From the NCBI RefSeq assembly GCF_024679095.1, contig NW_026111758.1, positions 20,001-84,000 of the forward strand: a DNA stretch of 64,000 nucleotides, given 5' to 3'. Shown here piece by piece: positions 9,766 through 21,458 of this stretch (position 1 is the stretch's first letter; every line of letters starts with the position of its first letter). A model generated the notes under the pieces. That model was not told the DNA's origin. It did not search any database and was given only the letters and a program-made list of their open reading frames with translations. Source of the DNA: Eriocheir sinensis (Eukaryota; Arthropoda; Malacostraca; Decapoda; Varunidae). A program made the translations under genes and the position numbers.

Positions 9766-11565
9766 GTGTATTTACCTATTTGTAGTCTACAGGGCCCGAG
9801 ATAAGCTCCAATAGTCTCGTCTCCATATCTACATTCATCCAGCCTTTCCTTCATTTGGTGGACACTGCTCGCCTCCACCACCTCTTCCCGCAAGCTGTTC
9901 CATGTGTTATTATTTATTAAAGATATACTTTTTCAAGTCACTCAGACAAGTTCCTTTACTAAGTTTCTTTCCGTGTCCTCTCAGCCCCTGCGTTCTCACA
10001 GTTGAGAAGAGATCATCTCTATCCACCTCATCAAACTTATTTACCAACTTATACAGTGTGATCAGATCTCTCTCCCTTCTTTGTTCCAGTGTTGTCAAGT
10101 CCATCTCCTTCAATGTGTCTTCATACGTCATATTCGAGAGTTCTGGGACCATTTTAGTTGCAATTCTCTGTATTCTTTCCAACTTTCTGATATCCTTCTT
10201 TTTGTGAGGTGACCACACAACTGCAGCATGTTCAAGTTTTGGTCTTATCGGTGCTGTTATTATTTTCTTCATGATTTCCTTGTCTATATAATGGAATGAC
10301 ACCCTTATATTTTGCATCATCCTGTAGGTTTCTTCAAATAACTTGTTTATGTGCTTTTCTGGGGACGGTGTGTCTTGCATCGTTACCCCTAAATCTTTTT
10401 CTTCATGTACCACCTTTAAGTTTTCTTCTCCCATCCTGTATGTTTTCCTCAGTTTTTTTTTACTTTTTACCATTTCCATAACATGGCATTTGTTTGCATT
10501 AAAGTCCATCTCCCATAACTGGCTTCATCTATACACTCTGTACAGGTCTTTTTGTAGTTCTTCACAGTCTTCCTCCGTCTTCACTTTTCTTATTAACTTT
10601 GCATCATCTGCAAAAAGACTCATATAACTTTTTATACCCATCAGCATATCATTTATATATATATGAACATTATTGGTGCCAGAACTGAGCCCTGAGGAAC
10701 TCCACTCTCTACTCTCCTCCAATTTGATTTCTCTTCTCTAATCACCGTCCTCATTTCTCTTCCTGTTAAGTAATCCTTTATCCACTCGATGACCTCTCCG
10801 CCCATTCCTCCCCATTTCTGTAGTTTCCAGAGTAACCTTCTGTGCGGAACCTTGTCGAAAGCTTTTTTCAGATCTAGATATACACAGTCAGCCCATCCTT
10901 CTCTTTCTTGCACCATGTCTATTGCTCTTGAGTAGAAACATGGTAAGTTGGTGACACATGATTTCCCTTTTCTAAATCCAAACTGTCCTTCATTTATCAT
11001 GTTTCCCTTTTCTAAATGTTCAGCCCATTGTTTTTTATTATACTTTCACAGATCTTGCACATTACACTTGTTAAAGAGACTGGCCTATAATTTAATGGCT
11101 CAGTTTTATCTCCACTTATATAAATTGGTACAATGTTCGCTCTCTTCCACTCTAAGGGCACTTTTCCTGTATTTATAGAGCATGTTGTTATGTCATAAAG
11201 TGGTTCCAATATTCATTTCTACGCACTTTTAGCACTTGACCGGAGATTTCATCCGGTCCCATAGCTTTCCTTCCATCTAAAGACTCCATCAGCTGCAACA
11301 GTTCCCCATTCTCAACCTTTACATAATTTAGCTTCCCTTCATTACAGTTTTCGTGCCCCCAGTCAAAGTCGGTCTCTTTCATAAATACTTTATGAAAAAT
11401 TTTATTTAATATTTCTGCAATTTCTTCGTCCTTTTCGTAGAATACTTTATTTTCTTTTAGCCTTTCCACTCCTTCGTTTCTTTTTAACTTCCCATTTATG
11501 AATTTATAAAACATTTTTGGTTCTTCCTTACAACTAAAAACTATTCTTTTTTCAAATTTAGCGAG
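9766..11565 (-). pseudogene. CR1/jockey-like LINE 'B', 5'-truncated and frameshifted
   Basis: Minus-strand RT pieces in order from 11637 down: a region with GRKAMGPDEISGQVLK (RT motif 0), NYRPVSLTSVMCKI, FGFRKGKSCVTNL, YLDLKKAFDKVPHRRLLWK, SGVPQGSVLAP, FADDAK, and a C-terminal domain to about 9910. At least three frameshifts separate the pieces. The 3' end reads CTACAAATAGGTAAATACAC. LINE A sits directly against this tail, so A inserted into B's terminal repeat. Confidence 0.8.
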
Positions 11566-11640
11566 GCATGCAGTTAGCAAGTTCAGAAGAGCAGTCAGCG
11601 TGAAAATATTGATAGAAGATAGAAAGAGAGGCAACATTGC
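11562..11640 (+). repeat. 3'-end scrap of another LINE
   Basis: GCATGCAGTTAGCAAGTTCAG plus tcagcgtgaaaat at 11571-11618 recurs at 55618-55660, where it follows a plus-strand LINE C-terminal coding fragment. It is therefore read as the 3' untranslated end of that LINE family. Confidence 0.5.
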
Positions 11641-12262
11641 TGTGGAATATAAGAGGTAGAAAACTGCTAGTAAGAGGAGGAGTTGATGAGACGAAGAGCC
11701 TTATGCTGGGAACACATCTGCAATTTTGCCTCAGCGACTAACTGTGATACCGAAAATGTTGGAGTCAACTCGGTCGCCACCCGAGAAGCGCAATTTGTTG
11801 CAACAAGAAAGATCTCGCGAAACATTACAACATGTGCTCAATCTCTGCTCGCTTAGTTGTAGACCTTTGCAATCATTGCAGGCGAAGCCAGGATAGATCG
11901 AGTGCGTATTGCAGCTTACCACAATTATCACAGACTCGTGCAGGGATTCATCGTGAGCTCATCGTGAGCACATTGTGAGCACCTGCTATGTACGCACGAT
12001 TATTGCAATGAATAAAGAATGCTGCTCGACTGGCTCTCGTTTCCAGTTCGACTTCACAACGATGTACTACAAATAATCGTGACCACCTGCTGGGTGTCCC
12101 CACAGGGGTATGAATGAGGGGTGGGTCCACCTGCTAACCAATCTACCCGTGCAGCAGCAATGCCAACACCATGAGCCTCATTGACTTTATTGACAGTGAC
12201 ATTGTGGAGAATCCTCAGCTAGTGACAGCTATAGTGGCCTTTGAGAGATTGCACATAATACC
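11641..12262. other. Intron 3, nothing recognised
   Basis: No convincing ORF, RNA gene or repeat. A short local repetition, atcgtgagctcatcgtgagc, is seen at 11950-11970. Confidence 0.4.
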
Positions 12263-12710
12263 CATAGCTGGGCACGATAACAGAAAACCTTATTCCCGAT
12301 ACCTGATACCTGATGATGGAAAACCTTATTGGTGATAACCGATATTCGTTAACTGGAGACACAAATATAGGTGATAACCGATAACCGATACCCGATATAA
12401 ATCCACAATTCCGATACTAGCTAGCGATAAGTCCGATAGGCGAAAATGATACTATATTGATATTTCAAATATAAAACATAGATGAATTCAAATTTTCATT
12501 ATCTGTATTTTAGAAAACTTACAAAACCTGAAAACCACACATTGACACGTACATATGGATGGTAATACTAGAAACTCCTGAACCGGTGTTGTGTTATTTG
12601 GCGTCCCCACCGTCAAAAGCTGGCACTTTTGTTTACAAACACTGGTCTCTCATGAACTGGCCCATCACTACTTATTCAGTCATTCTTACTTATCACCATT
12701 AACACTTTAA

Positions 12711-12864
12711 CCGTGTCGCACACCGTAAGTTTACAATAAGTTTCGATACTCTACATTCCCGGACGTATTTTACCCTCACAGATATATCGTACCCCAATAA
12801 ATTTGGTATCAATTGCTTCATAAAGACTTGTACTGGAACATGTGCAAATAAAAATAGAGGAAAA

Positions 12865-12929
<65 letters not shown>

Positions 12930-13384
12930 AATACAAACTTGTTTCAAGTCTCCATATAGAGCATTGCAGACAATAAATCCTAAGTACCAACTCTTCCCCA
13001 CTCACTAGCTCAAAATTTTGTGGGCCAACTTTTTTAGCCGAATATATATTTCAAAGTGGAATTTAGTGAGGATTCTTATGGTATCCTCAAAATCCTCATA
13101 CGCCTATTAGTTCCCAAGTTACACTGAGAAAACTGTATTTTTTCCTCTCCCGTCAGAGTAGCCTAACAACTAAAAATCGCTCCACGGTCCTCATCTATGC
13201 TCCTTAGAAAGGTTGACATATGTTACCATTAAGAAATTCATCCCAACAAATGACGCTCCCAAATTTGACGCACTTTAATCGAAAATTTAATTTTTAATAA
13301 TTTTTTAAAACTTTTATGACACGTTTCACGTCATTGTGCACCAGGACCTTGATGACGCAAAACGTGTCATCGTGCGCGAGAGGG
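12711..13384. mobile_element. piggyBac-like MITE, 674 bp
   Basis: Flanked by TTAA on both sides (12707-12710 and 13385-13388). Terminal repeats are imperfect: left CCGTGTCGCACAC, right (reverse complement) CCCTCTCGCGCAC. TTAA duplication is the signature of piggyBac superfamily insertion. No coding capacity. It holds a (TA)n tract and lies inside the hAT-like remnant. Confidence 0.6.
12868..12927. repeat. (TA)n microsatellite
   Basis: Sixty bases of alternating A/T inside the piggyBac-like insert. Confidence 0.95.
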
Positions 13385-13906
13385 TTAACAGTCACTTCAG
13401 TAAAGAAGCACTGAAGCACTGGGAACCGGAACACTGGCACTCACTCCATCACTCGAGACGCAGTTGAGAAGCCACGCGCCACGCCACCACGTGATAACAC
13501 AAGCCGCTGGTCTCTGTTTACGCTCTTTACAACGGGATAACAAATTTCAGGCAGTGAATAATCATTTTTTGGGCAAAGTTAAGTGATTTTTCTCTTTGAT
13601 ATAGTGATTTTTGAGTCTAACATAAAAAATAACCTAGTGTTTTAATGTTGATGATCTAAGTATGAAATCTCATCACTGAAGATATTTCATACCCCAAAGT
13701 TTTTTCATACAACACCGGGCGCCTGGGCCACGCATGCGCAGTAGGGAGGAGACACCCGCAGTACGTGGCAACACTGCTACGCTTTGGAAAGACTCTCTGC
13801 GATTCCTGTTATGATTGTTGCAGCGAGAGCGTAGTACATTGCGATTTCACCATTTTTTTCACATTTTCGGTATCGCAGTAAGTCACAGAGGCAAAATCAC
13901 AGATGT

Positions 13907-14221
<315 letters not shown>

Positions 14222-14274
14222 TACATATACCTTTCTATCTAATAATCTCTCTCTCTCCCCCCCCCACCCACCAG

Positions 14275-14403
14275 TGCCAGAAGAAGCAGGAAGCAAGGAG
14301 CCTCCGCATCTCAGAGCTGCCTGGCCTCAACCCCTTCATGCTGCCACCTCGCCTGCTGCACAAACCCGTGGGCGATGCCGTGAGTGCCCTGCTGGAGCGT
14401 TAG
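14275..14403 (+). CDS. Terminal coding exon of the host gene
   Basis: The acceptor CCCACCCACCAG ends at 14274 (a second possible AG is at 14280). Reading in phase 0 as exon 3 requires gives CQKKQEARSLRISELPGLNP, then FMLPPRLLHKPVGDAVSALLER and TAG at 14401-14403. Basic and Leu/Pro-rich. No AATAAA is obvious in the next 300 bp, so the 3' UTR end is unknown. With exons 1-3 this gives about 201 visible C-terminal residues. The family was not recognised. Confidence 0.65.
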   Translation, partial: CQKKQEARSLRISELPGLNPFMLPPRLLHKPVGDAVSALLER

Positions 14404-14880
14404 TGTGCTGCCGCTGCCTACGCCCCTTGTCGCCGCACCTACCGAGGCCGCAGACCGTTAGTCGGCTCGGTCAGTACAGATCTCACCTTCCAGAGCGGAA
14501 ATCCCTTCACTCAGTTTGATTTTGTAATTGTTTAGGTTACGGCAGACTCTTCAGACGTGGTACTGGTGTTCATTAACGGCTGTGTGGCCAGTTTGGCTTT
14601 TAATTCCATTTTTTTGGATGAGTTGTTAGCCAGAAGTATTGGATTTCCCCAGAGTTGAGTTGACATGCCACAAACTCAGTCGTAAAAAGTCACATAAAAA
14701 TGGACAAAACCAACTCTCCGCGCCCTGAGACACGGGTCAGAGGGACAAAGCAGCCACACTGTTGTTGCCAAGACCAATACAACGTTTGAATAACCAGGCG
14801 CTGCTCTTCAAGGCGCTTTTCTCACGCAGTAAAGGAAGCAAAGGTTTGCCTGATCCCCTTTGGGTTTTCTGTGCATTACA
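14404..14880 (+). other. Putative 3' UTR / downstream sequence
   Basis: Sequence after the stop codon, first GC-rich and then mixed. No coding signal or clear poly(A) signal was seen. Confidence 0.35.
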
Positions 14881-15522
14881 TTTTTCAAGACACCCGCCAC
14901 CAGTGTGTAAGTACCGGTACCACACTCCGGGCTGCCCGGACCACTTCACTCACCACTTTGTCCACAATCTGAGCTGTGCTGAAAGAGACTGAATTATAAG
15001 CATTATAAAGTTGTGACTCCAACTCCGACTCTGGCCCCCTTGCCCCTCCTCCTCTACTGCAAATCATTTTTTTATTATTATTATTATTTTTTTTTTTTTT
15101 TTTTTTTTAGGTGCTGCCTGTAGTGCCATTAGACACTCTTGAGGTCCTTTTCTTACATTTATTTACATCCAGATTACATGTACTCTATATAGACAGCGTC
15201 CAGTACACAATATAAACTATAAACTTACTTTTGTTAGGCTCGTCGTTATTTTTATACGTATTTTTTAATTTCCGCCTCTACTAACGGACTTTTGGCACCT
15301 TGGGAGCAAGGTCCCCCAGTTAGTCTGCAAAACTGAGGGTTTACTAGCAGGTCCTGCCCTAACGTCATTTTGTTTAAAGTAGTTTCGTTACAACGTTTTG
15401 ATAGAAATGTAAAATAAAAAGAAATGAAAACATGTTGCATAAGATTATCATACTCCAAACTTATGACAGTAACCAATTCTGTAAGAATTTAAACTAAGAA
15501 AGTGCTTGCTACTGTCTGTTTA

Positions 15523-15562
<40 letters not shown>

Positions 15563-16415
15563 ACTCAGTTTCATCTGCCAACTGCTATAATCACAGAATA
15601 TTCAATGATCTTGCCTATGTAAATCAGTAAAATAGTGGCAGTCAGTGATGCGGTCTATCTCAGATAAGCGTTTCTTGTCAACTGCTGAGCAGCCTCAATC
15701 TGGCAGAGACTTGAGAGTGGAGACGAGATGAGTACTACAGGAATCAGACTCGTTCGGTAAAGGATGTTTCATGTATTATTGGGTATGTTTTCTCCAACAT
15801 CGTCTAGTAATTTATCCCTGTGATCAACATAATTATTTAATCAGATGAAATATCATGAAATATAACATTTTTACACACAAAAAACACAATAAATCAATAT
15901 TCACGCCATAATAACAACCCATAATGCTTGCCTGAAATGTCCGCCCACAGGAGCCCCTACAAAAGCTAATCCCTTCAACAAATTTGTGGGAATACCCCAC
16001 GAAGGAGCAAAATTGGCCTAGAAGTCATATATCACGGCAGTAACGGGCTGAGATTGCCAAAGAAGCCGTTCAAGAAAGCCTACAGATGCTATGGGCAGCA
16101 CTTGAAGAAAATCACAATTTCATTCACGATAAGTGATTACGTTAAGGAGTCGGAAGTATTTTTATTGACTGACTCCGAGTCCGGCCAAAAGTAGCCGACT
16201 CCACTGACTCCGACTCCGACTCCACACCCCTGATTATAAGGTCAGTTTGCAAGCTTTCCCTCTGTAGCCACCTCTAGATACCCGCCACCAATACCTTCCC
16301 TTGACCCCCACACTCTGAGCTGCCCGGACCACTTCACTCACTACTTTGTCCTCATAATCTGAGCTGTGCTGAAAGAGGCTGAACTATAAGGTCAGTTTGC
16401 AAGCTCTCCCTCTCA
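14881..16415 (+). repeat. ~140-bp tandem duplication, one copy split by a hAT-like element
   Basis: The unit runs from CACCCGCCACCA, through GGCTGCCCGGACCACTTCAC and CTGAGCTGTGCTGAAAGAG, to GGTCAGTTTGCAAGCT. Copy 1 occupies 14888-15000 and resumes at 16241; copy 2 is at about 16275-16415. Copy 2 is uninterrupted and acts as an empty site for the insertion in copy 1. Confidence 0.75.
15001..16232. mobile_element. hAT-like element, 1232 bp, 8-bp target duplication
   Basis: ATTATAAG occurs immediately on both sides (14993-15000 and 16233-16240), and the paralogous copy at 16394-16401 has the single, uninterrupted form (actataag). An 8-bp duplication fits the hAT superfamily. The right end is GACTCCGACTCCACACCCCTG-like; the left end (CATTATAAAGTTGTGACTCC) is diverged but shares the gactcc motif. 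No coding region. It contains an A/T-rich run (15063-15109) and a (GT)n tract (15531-15560). Confidence 0.65.
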
Positions 16416-16559
16416 GAGTCATTCCCTGAGAGTCTGGCAGGCACACGCGGAGAAGCAGCAGCACCCCAGAGCAAGGTTGTCCTACATAGAGAGCCTGATG
16501 AAAGGAAGAAGAGACAAGCTGATTGCAGGTATCCTAGACGGCAGCAGCATCTTAAGAGT

Positions 16560-16688
16560 ATGCCAAGCAATCCAGGAACACTGCAGGGAGTGGGAGCAGA
16601 AGCCCTGGGCAAGTGCATGTTAAGACAAAATACTGAATTGCCAAGCAATCCAGGAACACTGCAGGGAGTGGGAACAGAAGCCCTGGGC
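16560..16688 (+). repeat. Short direct duplication (~49 bp x 2)
   Basis: GCCAAGCAATCCAGGAACAC followed by tgcagggagtgggagcagaagccctgggc occurs at about 16561 and again at about 16640 with one substitution, separated by about 30 bp. Confidence 0.85.
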
Positions 16689-16869
16689 CCTGATTCACTA
16701 AAGAGTTACGACGTTCGTAAGTCACAAAAAATGTCTTAAGGCAACCTTAGGCTGCCTTAGGCTATTCACTAGACACTTACAACCTTCTTACGGCAGCTGG
16801 AGACACCGCGTAAGTGATTGTAACCTGTATGTTGGGCAGATTTTCAAGCTCTGCTCCAAATTCACTTTT

Positions 16870-17770
16870 CAGATGAGTATTGTCCAAACAACTGATGGGC
16901 AGATAGCATCAGATACGGATGGGTACCGGGCTTGTTGGGCCGAGTGCTTTGGGCAGTTGTACACGCCAGAGCCCCCAAGCAGACAGCTCCCTCTGGCTGG
17001 GTTGCAAATGGCGGCTGCTATCCACCAGTGGGCGAAGCTCCACCCTCTCTTGCAGAAGTGAGAGAGGCTGTGAGGAAGCTGAAGGGTGTAAAGGCAGCTG
17101 TGGTCTGTAATATCAATGCAGAAGTGTTGAAAGCTGTGGGAGCCATGATGAAGCTGAAGGTTGTAAAGGCAGCTGTGGTCTGTAATATCAATGCAGAAGT
17201 GTTGAAAGCTGTGGGAGCCATGATGAAGCTGAAGGGTGTAAAGGCAGCTGGGGTCTGTAATATCAATGCAGAAGTGTTGAAAGCTGTGGGAGCCATGATG
17301 AAGCTGAAGGTTGTAAGGGCAGCTGTGGTCTGTAATATCAATGCAGAAGTGTTGAAAGCTGTGGGAGCCATGGTGCAGTTGAAGGTTGTAAAGGCAGCTG
17401 TGGTCTGTAATATCAATGCAGAAGTGTTGAAAGCTGTGGGAGCCATGATGAAGCTGAAGGGTGTAAGGGCAGCTGGGGTCTGTAATATCAATGCAGAAGT
17501 GTTGAAAGCTGTGGGAGCCATGATGAAGCTGAAGGTTGTAAAGGCAGCTGGGGTCTGTAATATCAATGCAGAAGTGTTGAAAGTCGGGGTGAAGTCATGA
17601 TCCTTGGGCTGCATGCGGTCCTGTCTGCCGTGTGGCAGTCTGGTGCCGATCCTCTTGACTGGAAAAGGGGGTTGGTTGTCCTTGTCAGAAAAGGGAAAGA
17701 GGACTGAGAGGGCTGCAACAATTACCGTGGTATTACACTGCTCGCAGCCAATGTTGCTCTAAAGAAGAGA
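16870..17770 (+). pseudogene. LINE ORF2 remnant with internal tandem expansion
   Basis: The left part (16873-17060) reads DGQIASDTDGYRACWAECFGQLY, the usual linker before RT. RT motif 0 follows (PSLAEVREAVRKLKGVKA, from about 17045) and then a seven-fold 75-bp array. After the array, about 17599-17765 reads DWKRGLVVLVRKGKED, a stop, then EGCNNYRGITLLAANVAL, which is RT motif 1. The order linker, motif 0, array, motif 1 shows that one RT segment was multiplied inside an otherwise colinear fragment. The rest of ORF2 is absent. Confidence 0.7.
17087..17590 (+). repeat. 75-bp tandem array (about 7 copies) derived from an RT coding segment
   Basis: Units start at 17087, 17162, 17237, 17312, 17387, 17462 and 17537: exactly 75 bp each, so 25 codons with the frame kept. 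Each encodes KAAVVCNINAEVLKAVGAM plus MKLKV/G. Few substitutions separate copies, so the expansion is recent relative to the decay of the surrounding LINE. Confidence 0.93.
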
Positions 17771-17817
17771 AATTAAATAAGAGAAACAAACACACACACT
17801 AAAAACCATTAATCACC

Positions 17818-17848
<31 letters not shown>

Positions 17849-18320
17849 CCTGGCACACACCCCATTAACTTGATTAATTGCAGATGACAATGGTATTAAT
17901 TTTCTTATGATTATTACTTTATGTAAATAATTATTAGGTAATCCCAGACCTCACTAACAGGTCCAGTGGGTCATTAGGTGTCATCAGCTGTCCCATTAGT
18001 GCCAGAAGACCCATCAATCTACAAACTCTTTAACTAATATTTTCTCTTCTTTCCAGTGATGCAAGACATCCACAGCCCACCACCTCACTTCCTCCCTCAC
18101 CTCCACATGCGATGCCTGCCACTCCCATGGCTGTCCTCACCTCCAAGGCTAGATTTGGCAGTGCTGCAGCCAGGGGACTGCCCGAGTGGCCCCACCCAAG
18201 TGGACTTCATAGCTGAGTCTGACTATAGCTACAAATCTGCAGGCCAGTGTTGGAACCCGGCCCGGGCAGTCAGCGTGCATCCCAGCCAGCTGTTGGTCCT
18301 CCCTTTGGGGCTGGGGGATA
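17771..18320. other. Non-coding gap with a poly-C/(CA) tract
   Basis: A run of 18 or more C residues at about 17816-17834 continues into (CA)n to 17848. The remainder has no recognised feature. Confidence 0.5.
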
Positions 18321-20426
18321 AATGTGTACCTTAGTTTGTGAGTGTTTTGATTTACAAGCAAAAAAATCCCACAAAAAATGCCTTGGTTTATGAGTGGTGA
18401 CTTGGTATTCAACCCTATTTGTTCCCTTTTTTATCGCCACTTCCCAGGCCGTCATTGTCAAGCGCATACCGTCATTCGAGGAGGAACCACAAACCCTTGC
18501 CAGGTGATGGCTCATGAAGGGGAGGGGAGGATGCCAATGGACCAACTCTATCGGCTGACGTCAGCCTAGCCAACCAAGTCGGTCTTTCAACGAGGACTGG
18601 CGAGTCTCTTTGTACAAGTCGAAGACGTGAGCGTGAGTCCTCTTTGTTCACTGCAAGACAAGAGTGTTCAAAGCAGAAAACAATGGGAATAGTCTCAGTT
18701 AGAGCTGCCACCTTGATCTAAAACAAATAAGGAACGCAACATCCCATTCGGCAGTACAGAACGAATCCATATTCAAAGGAACGTGTGGCAACCCTAAAAT
18801 TTCTCTGGCCTGCCATGACTGACAGCCGCTGCCCGCTGCTGGTGAAGGTTAGAGGAAGGGGGGAGAGAGATGTTATGACACGTATTTTATATGTATTTCA
18901 GGACGACCCTTGACAAACATAATTTTATGGACTGGCTTTGTGGTTCACCGAAAAATGCGCTCTACATTTTTTAAATACTGAATTTTATCTGTTTAACCAT
19001 TCAGACAGCCAAATACGGAACAAATAGCATTCCATATTTTAAGGAAAGGGTGGCAAGTTTGCAACCCTGAGGCGTCATCTGCCTTCTTGAGCGACCACCT
19101 GTTCTGGAGACTGTTTTGCACCTCCCTCCTGTGATCCACCAAAGTGCTTTATCTTGTCCACATGACTGGACGAACCAACACCACTTCTCATTCTGTCACT
19201 CGTCAAGGACAACACGCGTTAATGTATTCACAGTGAACCAACACCACTTCTCATTCTGTCACTCGTCAAGGACAACACGCGTTAATTTATTCACAGTTTC
19301 GGGATTTACAGTTCATTAGGAGTATTTCAGCAGCTGCTTAGAGTCATTGCATGCGACGGAGTTTCTTAAAACGTCCTTTTTATCCACAAAATATTGACAC
19401 GGCATCGCTTCACTTTCTTGTTTCTAACGATGACGATGATGTTTTATACTGGTAAGTTCTTTCTTATCCACCAGTGATGCTTTAAAATGGTCTGTGGTGC
19501 AGCAATAACACAACAGTAACCTCGTGAACTCTACGAGTATGCCCACTCCCACCTGGCAGGGTTACCCATAGGAAGCTCAGGAAATGGTTATCACCATAGG
19601 CCTATGGAGGTGTGGCCAGCAAGACAGTGGCCGTACCCAGCCCGGCCATGCTTGCGCAGGACTCCTGATTCTTGTCAAAAATTGGGGGAATTCTTTAAAA
19701 TCTGACACACCAAAACAAGAAATGCAAGAATTTCACAAGATTTGGGGTTAGTTCTTGCTTGGTCTAGGGTAATTCTTGACCACCAGATGACGGCTCTAGT
19801 CTCAGTCCGCGTTGTAAACTCGTAGAAATAGCATCCGTTCACTCGTGTCATGTTTTCAGCACTTCAGTGTGAGTTCTTTGTGGTTTAACAATGTCCCCCA
19901 GAAAGATGGTTAAAAGGGATGGTGCTGCAAAGAAGAAAACAGGAACGGAGGATACTATGCTCACAACAGGAACAGGGGGAGGGGGGCCTCGGCATCTTGT
20001 ATGCCTTCCTGGACGTGACTAACTCCCGTTCACCCTCCATCTCGAACGACACGTTGGGTTAGCTTCACGTTGGTGGTCAAATGTAGTTCCAGTGCCTTGA
20101 GATTAGGGAAACTGCGGCTGCTAAACCCCGGTGCAAACCCTACCCCTCAAGCATTGCCAGCGGTTACGGGAGTCCCCGTAACAACCGTAACACATTGATT
20201 TGTGTTTCATATTATTTATCATCGCTATTTGTTAGTAAAATTACTTTAATTCTGTAAAAAAAATAACATGTAAAATGATTTTTATAAAAATATTTTTTTT
20301 AAGATATGGGACGCATTAATGGGATTTACATTAATTTCAATGGGGAAATTCAATTTGGTTTATGAGTGTTTTGGTGTGTGAACAATATTCCAGAATGAAT
20401 TAAACTCGTAAACTGAGGTTTGACTG
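18321..20426 (+). mobile_element. Tigger/pogo-like DNA element remnant
   Basis: The left end (aatgtgtaccttagtttgtgag) and right end (reverse complement CAGTCAAACCTCAGTTTACGAG) are similar inverted termini, each next to TA. The left 400 bp, including TGTACAAGTCGAAGACGTGAG and AAAACAATGGGAATAG, matches the minus-strand element at 38.8-39.8 kb. An N-terminal frame near 19890 (MSPRKMVKRDGAAKKKTGTE) resembles the start of Tigger-type transposases. The rest of the transposase is missing. Internal insertions include a possible MITE (about 18696-19069, ends CAGttagagctgccacc / gcaaccCTG). Confidence 0.5.
19172..19297 (+). repeat. 63-bp tandem duplication
   Basis: GAACCAACACCACTTCTCAT followed by tctgtcactcgtcaaggacaacacgcgttaat occurs twice head to tail with a 63-bp period and a single substitution. 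Confidence 0.93.
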
Positions 20427-20429
20427 TAT

Positions 20430-20690
20430 TTGTACATGCGGGGTATACCGTGTATGGGTAACTTTTAGGCATTTTCTGACCGAAAGAAGTGCGTATTATA
20501 TGCTGCAAAATGCGGTATATTTCATTCTTGGGACATTTGGGAACTATTGTGTCAAACGGAGGTTGGTTTTGTACCAGTAACAATAACCCCTAGGCCTTCC
20601 AAAACCTAACCATCGGGGTATAACACGCAGGGTGAATTTTCAAATCTTCGAAAAAAGTGCGTCATATGGCAGGAAATTTGGTATTTTTTT
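20430..20690 (+). repeat. Pair of diverged direct repeats (~85 bp)
   Basis: cggggtataccgtgtatggg...gaaagaagtgcgtattatatg (20440-20520) is repeated in diverged form as cggggtataacacgcagggtg...gaaaaaagtgcgtcatatgg (20615-20690). The paired form suggests two ends of one old repeat. Confidence 0.5.
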
Positions 20691-21116
20691 CTCTTCCTTC
20701 TGTTGGCTTTCTCTTTTTCTTCCTCCTTTTGTCATCTTTCTCTCCCGTCATGTTATTTCTTTCTCATCCTGTCATGTTTAAGTTTCTCTCTCTCCCTTTA
20801 TCTTTATCTTACTTTATCATCTATCTCTCTCGTTTCTCTCTCCTCACCTCATCTCTCTCTCATTCCCTCTCTTTATCTCATCTCTGTCTTTCTCTCCTAT
20901 CCCTTTCATCTCTCCTTTTCAATCTTCTTTTACCTCTTCTAAACTTGTTGAAATAAAACACACTTGTTAGTAGATCTATTTATTGGTAGAACACACACAT
21001 AAGAACACTGGAGGAGAGAGGGGAGGGGGGGTGTAGATGTCTCTTATGTGTCTGGGGGGCATGTGTCTGGGGGGTTTGTAAACACACTGTGGGGAGACAT
21101 CCTGTGGGCCCTGTGA

Positions 21117-21165
<49 letters not shown>
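20691..21165. repeat. Pyrimidine-rich stretch and (GA)n tract
   Basis: 20691-20945 is dominated by TCTC/CTTT on the plus strand. 21120-21165 is an uninterrupted (GA)n. Frames through both are artefacts. Confidence 0.85.
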
Positions 21166-21168
<3 letters not shown>

Positions 21169-21458
21169 TCCCTTTTTTTGTTCATGTTCTCTTTCTCTTT
21201 TTTCTTCAACATGTTTTCTTCTCTCATCTTTTTCTCATCTTTTCTTCTCTCTCTCTCTACATATGAGTGAGCAATGTGCTATGATTGCCTATGTAAGTAA
21301 TTGTTGTATATATATTATGTTAAAAATTGTGTATAGTATATTTTTTATAAGTTTCCACAGTGTAGACTCTGCCCTAGCCTGGTGTGGGGAAAGGGTTTTA
21401 CATTACATAGATTTACACAGATTTACATGAGGAAAGGGGCTCACAACACATAGATTTA

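Larger units (their letters stand above)
12263..13746 (+). mobile_element. hAT-like element remnant, related to the MITE at 41733
   Basis: It begins CATAGCTGGGCACGATAACA, the same terminus as the complete element at 41733-42900, and is colinear with it through GATAACCGATA-rich sequence, TTGTGTTATTTGGCG and CGTCAAAAGCTGGC. Similarity resumes at about 13553-13746 (aggcagtgaataatcatttt to ACGCATGCGCAGTAGGGAG). The right terminus is missing and the centre is replaced by a piggyBac-like insert plus unrelated sequence. Confidence 0.7.

Noticed and set aside
17018..17614. Minus-strand 198-aa frame and a CRISPR-like reading of the 75-bp array
   Set aside because: The array has no unique spacers, the genome is eukaryotic, and the plus strand shows RT homology.
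20657..20956. Hydrophobic Ser/Leu/Phe frames suggesting a membrane protein
   Set aside because: A pyrimidine-rich stretch encodes such residues by composition. No start context, domain or splice signal was seen.
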